A DNA stretch of 64,000 bases, taken from NCBI RefSeq assembly GCF_030811685.1, contig NZ_JAUSRF010000005.1, positions 62,001-126,000 of the forward strand. The letters run 5' to 3'. Shown one piece after another: positions 62,125 to 64,000 of the stretch (within the stretch, counting starts at the first letter, position 1; each line of letters opens with the position of its first letter). Origin of the DNA: Neorhizobium huautlense (GTDB lineage: Bacteria > Pseudomonadota > Alphaproteobacteria > Rhizobiales > Rhizobiaceae). Both the position numbers and the translations under genes were made by a program. The notes beneath the pieces are model-generated. The model ran no database searches. It worked only from the letters and a program-made list of their open reading frames with translations, and was not told the origin of the DNA.

Positions 62125-63255
62125 CTATTTTACGAACAATTGCCTCGGGAAATTGGTGAGTTTTTCATATCCGGTTTCGGTAATCGTGATCGTTTCAGAC
62201 ATGCCGAAACCACGCGCCAGAACATAGGTATGAAACGTCTGGCCCGGTTCGAAAACCCAGTCGCAACCCGGTGCCGCTTCCAGCGGTTCGCCGCCATTCG
62301 GCTGCAACAACAGGCCGACGGAATAAAACGTCTTGTTGGTATAGGTTTCGCGCAGACCGGCAGACAGTACGCCGTCGCGATAGATCGCATCGGGAATGAC
62401 GGCCGCAACACCCGGTTTCACCGCGCGCATGGCTGCATCCTGAATGGCGATCAGCTGCTCGACAATTTTGTGATCATCATCCTGCACGGGGCCGACGCGG
62501 ATCGGCCGCATGAACCGGGCGTGGTAATGCTTCACGTTCGGCGTCGTCTCGATCTGCACGATATCGCCGGCCTCGAGAATGCGGTCGGAATAACCGCCAT
62601 GCAGGTGAAAGGCGCGTTCGCCGGACGACATGACGCCGGGACCGGGCAGGTCGCTGCCGGCGCGGATCATCGCGGCACACACTTCGGCGGCCATTTCCCG
62701 CTCGCTGACGCCGACGGCGGCGCTGTCGATCGCTGCCTGCATGCCCGCTTCTGCAGCGTTTGCGGCGCGGCGCTGATAGGCGATTTCCGCCGGCGACTTG
62801 ATCAGCCGCATGCGCGGCGTCATCAGGCTTTCGTCCTGCCATATTATGCCGGGCAGTGCCGATTTCAGGTATTCATAACGGCCGGCGGACAGCGGCCATG
62901 CGGACAGTTCGATGCCGAGTCTGGCGGCTTTGCCGATCCGGCTGGCAATGGCGTTTGCCGCCACTTTCATGCGGTCGTCGCTGTCGCTCCACATTACCCG
63001 GTCGGAAAACACGCAGGTGCTGTCGAGATAATATTCCTCGACATCGCGGCAGAACAGCGTCGGTTCGCCTTCGGCCGGAATGATGGCGAATTGCAGCGTG
63101 CCATAGGCGCGGGTGAAATAGCCGGTCAGCCACGTCACGGTTTCCGGCAGAAAGGCGATCAGGCCATCCAGCTGCTTTTCGCGCAACGTCGTCTGGACAC
63201 GGGCGAGACGCTCAAGGAATTCTGCACGTTCGAACCAGTAGGCGGTTTTTACCAT
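62125..63255 (-). CDS. M24-fold (creatinase/Xaa-Pro peptidase-like) protein lacking most metal ligands
   Basis: A 376-residue protein with an N-terminal creatinase domain (about residues 10-150; LDGLIAFLPETVTWLTGYFT) and a C-terminal pita-bread domain (about 165-370; MTPRMRLIKSPAEIAYQRRA, AGSDLPGPGVMSSGERAFHL). Of the five canonical M24 metal ligands only the last Glu (ETITITETG) is obvious: the first Asp reads Glu (VQIETTPNV), the second reads Arg or Ala (HYHARFMRP), and the His and IEPG Glu are replaced. It is therefore probably a metal-independent enzyme like creatinase. ATG 63255 was chosen; ATG 63261 is possible. It follows the amidotransferase gene by 19 bases. Confidence 0.85.
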   Translation of the reverse strand: MVKTAYWFERAEFLERLARVQTTLREKQLDGLIAFLPETVTWLTGYFTRAYGTLQFAIIPAEGEPTLFCRDVEEYYLDSTCVFSDRVMWSDSDDRMKVAANAIASRIGKAARLGIELSAWPLSAGRYEYLKSALPGIIWQDESLMTPRMRLIKSPAEIAYQRRAANAAEAGMQAAIDSAAVGVSEREMAAEVCAAMIRAGSDLPGPGVMSSGERAFHLHGGYSDRILEAGDIVQIETTPNVKHYHARFMRPIRVGPVQDDDHKIVEQLIAIQDAAMRAVKPGVAAVIPDAIYRDGVLSAGLRETYTNKTFYSVGLLLQPNGGEPLEAAPGCDWVFEPGQTFHTYVLARGFGMSETITITETGYEKLTNFPRQLFVK

Positions 63256-63274
63256 TGTCATCTTTCCTTGAGGA

Positions 63275-63976
63275 TCAGCCGTTCTGGACGAGTTCGGCAA
63301 AGCGTGTGAGCATCGTCTTGGCTTCCGCCGCCTCATGCGCCTGCGCCTTCAGGTCGTCGATATCGGCGCCGTCCTTTTCCATCCGCTCGCGGTTCTCTTC
63401 AAACCAGATCACGGCTTGCGACTTTGTCACTTCCGGGTGGCCCTGAATGCCCCAGATATCGGCTTGCCTGTAACGCCAGATCTGGTTCGGGCAGTCGTCT
63501 GAGGTGGCCAGCACCGTCATGTCAGGATGCTCTGCCTTCACCTCGTCATTGTGCCAGACGAACATGTGGACGTTGTCGACGAGATCGCGGGACAGTTTAT
63601 CGGTGGCGGCAGCTTCCGTCAGCGGCAGGTCCTTGTAGCCGATCTCGCAAGAAGTGCGGCGAAACACCTGATCCTTGCCGCAGAGCGCAGAGGCGAGAAT
63701 CTGGCTGCCGAAGCAGATGCCGAGCATCGGGATTTCCTTAGCCGCCGCCTCCTCAATCAGCGCGTGTTCGCGGTGGATGAAGGGCACATCCTCATAGGCG
63801 CCATGGGGGCTGCCGGAGAGAAAGATACCGTCATATCCCTCCAGCGAGGCCGGAAACTGGCCGTCATAAGCCCAGTAACGGTCCACTTTCAGGCCCCAGG
63901 CCTCGAACCGGTCGTCGAGCTTGGCAATCGACTGAAACTTGCGGCCATTGCCGAGATAAAGAAGGCGTCCCGCCAT
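63275..63976 (-). CDS. Class I glutamine amidotransferase-like protein
   Basis: A 233-residue stand-alone GATase1 protein. The nucleophile Cys is in MLGICFGSQILASALCGKDQ, and the His-Glu dyad is in WGIQGHPEVT; GIFLSGSPHGAYED is the oxyanion strand. Stand-alone members include GMP-synthase-like amidases and gamma-glutamyl hydrolases acting on gamma-glutamyl amides. It is the first gene of a two-gene unit with the M24-like gene. GGGGAA precedes the ATG. The acceptor of any released ammonia, if one exists, is not in the window. Confidence 0.9.
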   Translation of the reverse strand: MAGRLLYLGNGRKFQSIAKLDDRFEAWGLKVDRYWAYDGQFPASLEGYDGIFLSGSPHGAYEDVPFIHREHALIEEAAAKEIPMLGICFGSQILASALCGKDQVFRRTSCEIGYKDLPLTEAAATDKLSRDLVDNVHMFVWHNDEVKAEHPDMTVLATSDDCPNQIWRYRQADIWGIQGHPEVTKSQAVIWFEENRERMEKDGADIDDLKAQAHEAAEAKTMLTRFAELVQNG

Positions 63977-64000
63977 GTCGTTCCCCGTTTTTGATTTCTG

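Overview
The window looks like chromosomal DNA of an Agrobacterium/Rhizobium-type alphaproteobacterium (Rhizobiaceae). The evidence is a GC content near 60%, a RIME-like palindromic intergenic element, many family-5 (Dpp/Opp-type) ABC importers, and a type VI secretion (T6SS) imp locus. That locus has the Agrobacterium gene order, two TssC paralogues, a fused TagF-PppA and no TssJ.

Layout. 1-172 is the 3' end of katG with a strong terminator. 463-13710 is an aldarate island: a DMT permease, an ABC importer without its own binding protein, a 2-hydroxyacid dehydrogenase, a GntR/FCD repressor, then L-talarate/galactarate dehydratase, 2,5-dioxovalerate dehydrogenase and 5-dehydro-4-deoxyglucarate dehydratase, a family-5 binding protein and an Ldh2-type dehydrogenase. 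Together these would take galactarate-like acids to 2-oxoglutarate. Four related short palindromes, two by the regulator and two by distant transport genes, suggest one regulon. 13914-15053 is a Wza-like polysaccharide export lipoprotein.

15076-38734 is the T6SS. On the minus strand lie tssA-tssB-tssC41-tssC40-tagJ-tssE-tssF-tssG-fha-tssK-tssL-tssM-tagF/pppA-ppkA. Divergent on the plus strand are clpV and hcp, then a strong hairpin, then a two-gene module: a 292-aa protein with a C-terminal RNase A-like (CdiA-CT) toxin domain and a 105-aa CdiI-like partner one base downstream. This looks like an Hcp-linked antibacterial RNase effector with its immunity protein. No VgrG, PAAR or adaptor gene is visible here. 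This is the most interesting part of the window.

38885-48578 holds a 1-Cys peroxiredoxin, a palindromic repeat, a lipoate-ligase-like gene paired with an orphan NlpA/MetQ-type binding protein, and a minus-strand operon (GNAT, NagZ-like GH3, binding protein, two permeases, two ATPases) that looks like import and hydrolysis of amino-sugar oligosaccharides or muropeptides.

48891-61005 is a plus-strand, mostly overlapping peptide or amide-scavenging operon: proline iminopeptidase, S9 peptidase, M20 amidohydrolase, a complete ABC importer, a serine beta-lactamase-like hydrolase and an MmgE/PrpD protein. It is followed by a convergent LysR regulator, a degenerate M24 (creatinase-like) protein and a class I glutamine amidotransferase. 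No rRNA, tRNA, CRISPR array, insertion sequence or phage gene was seen.
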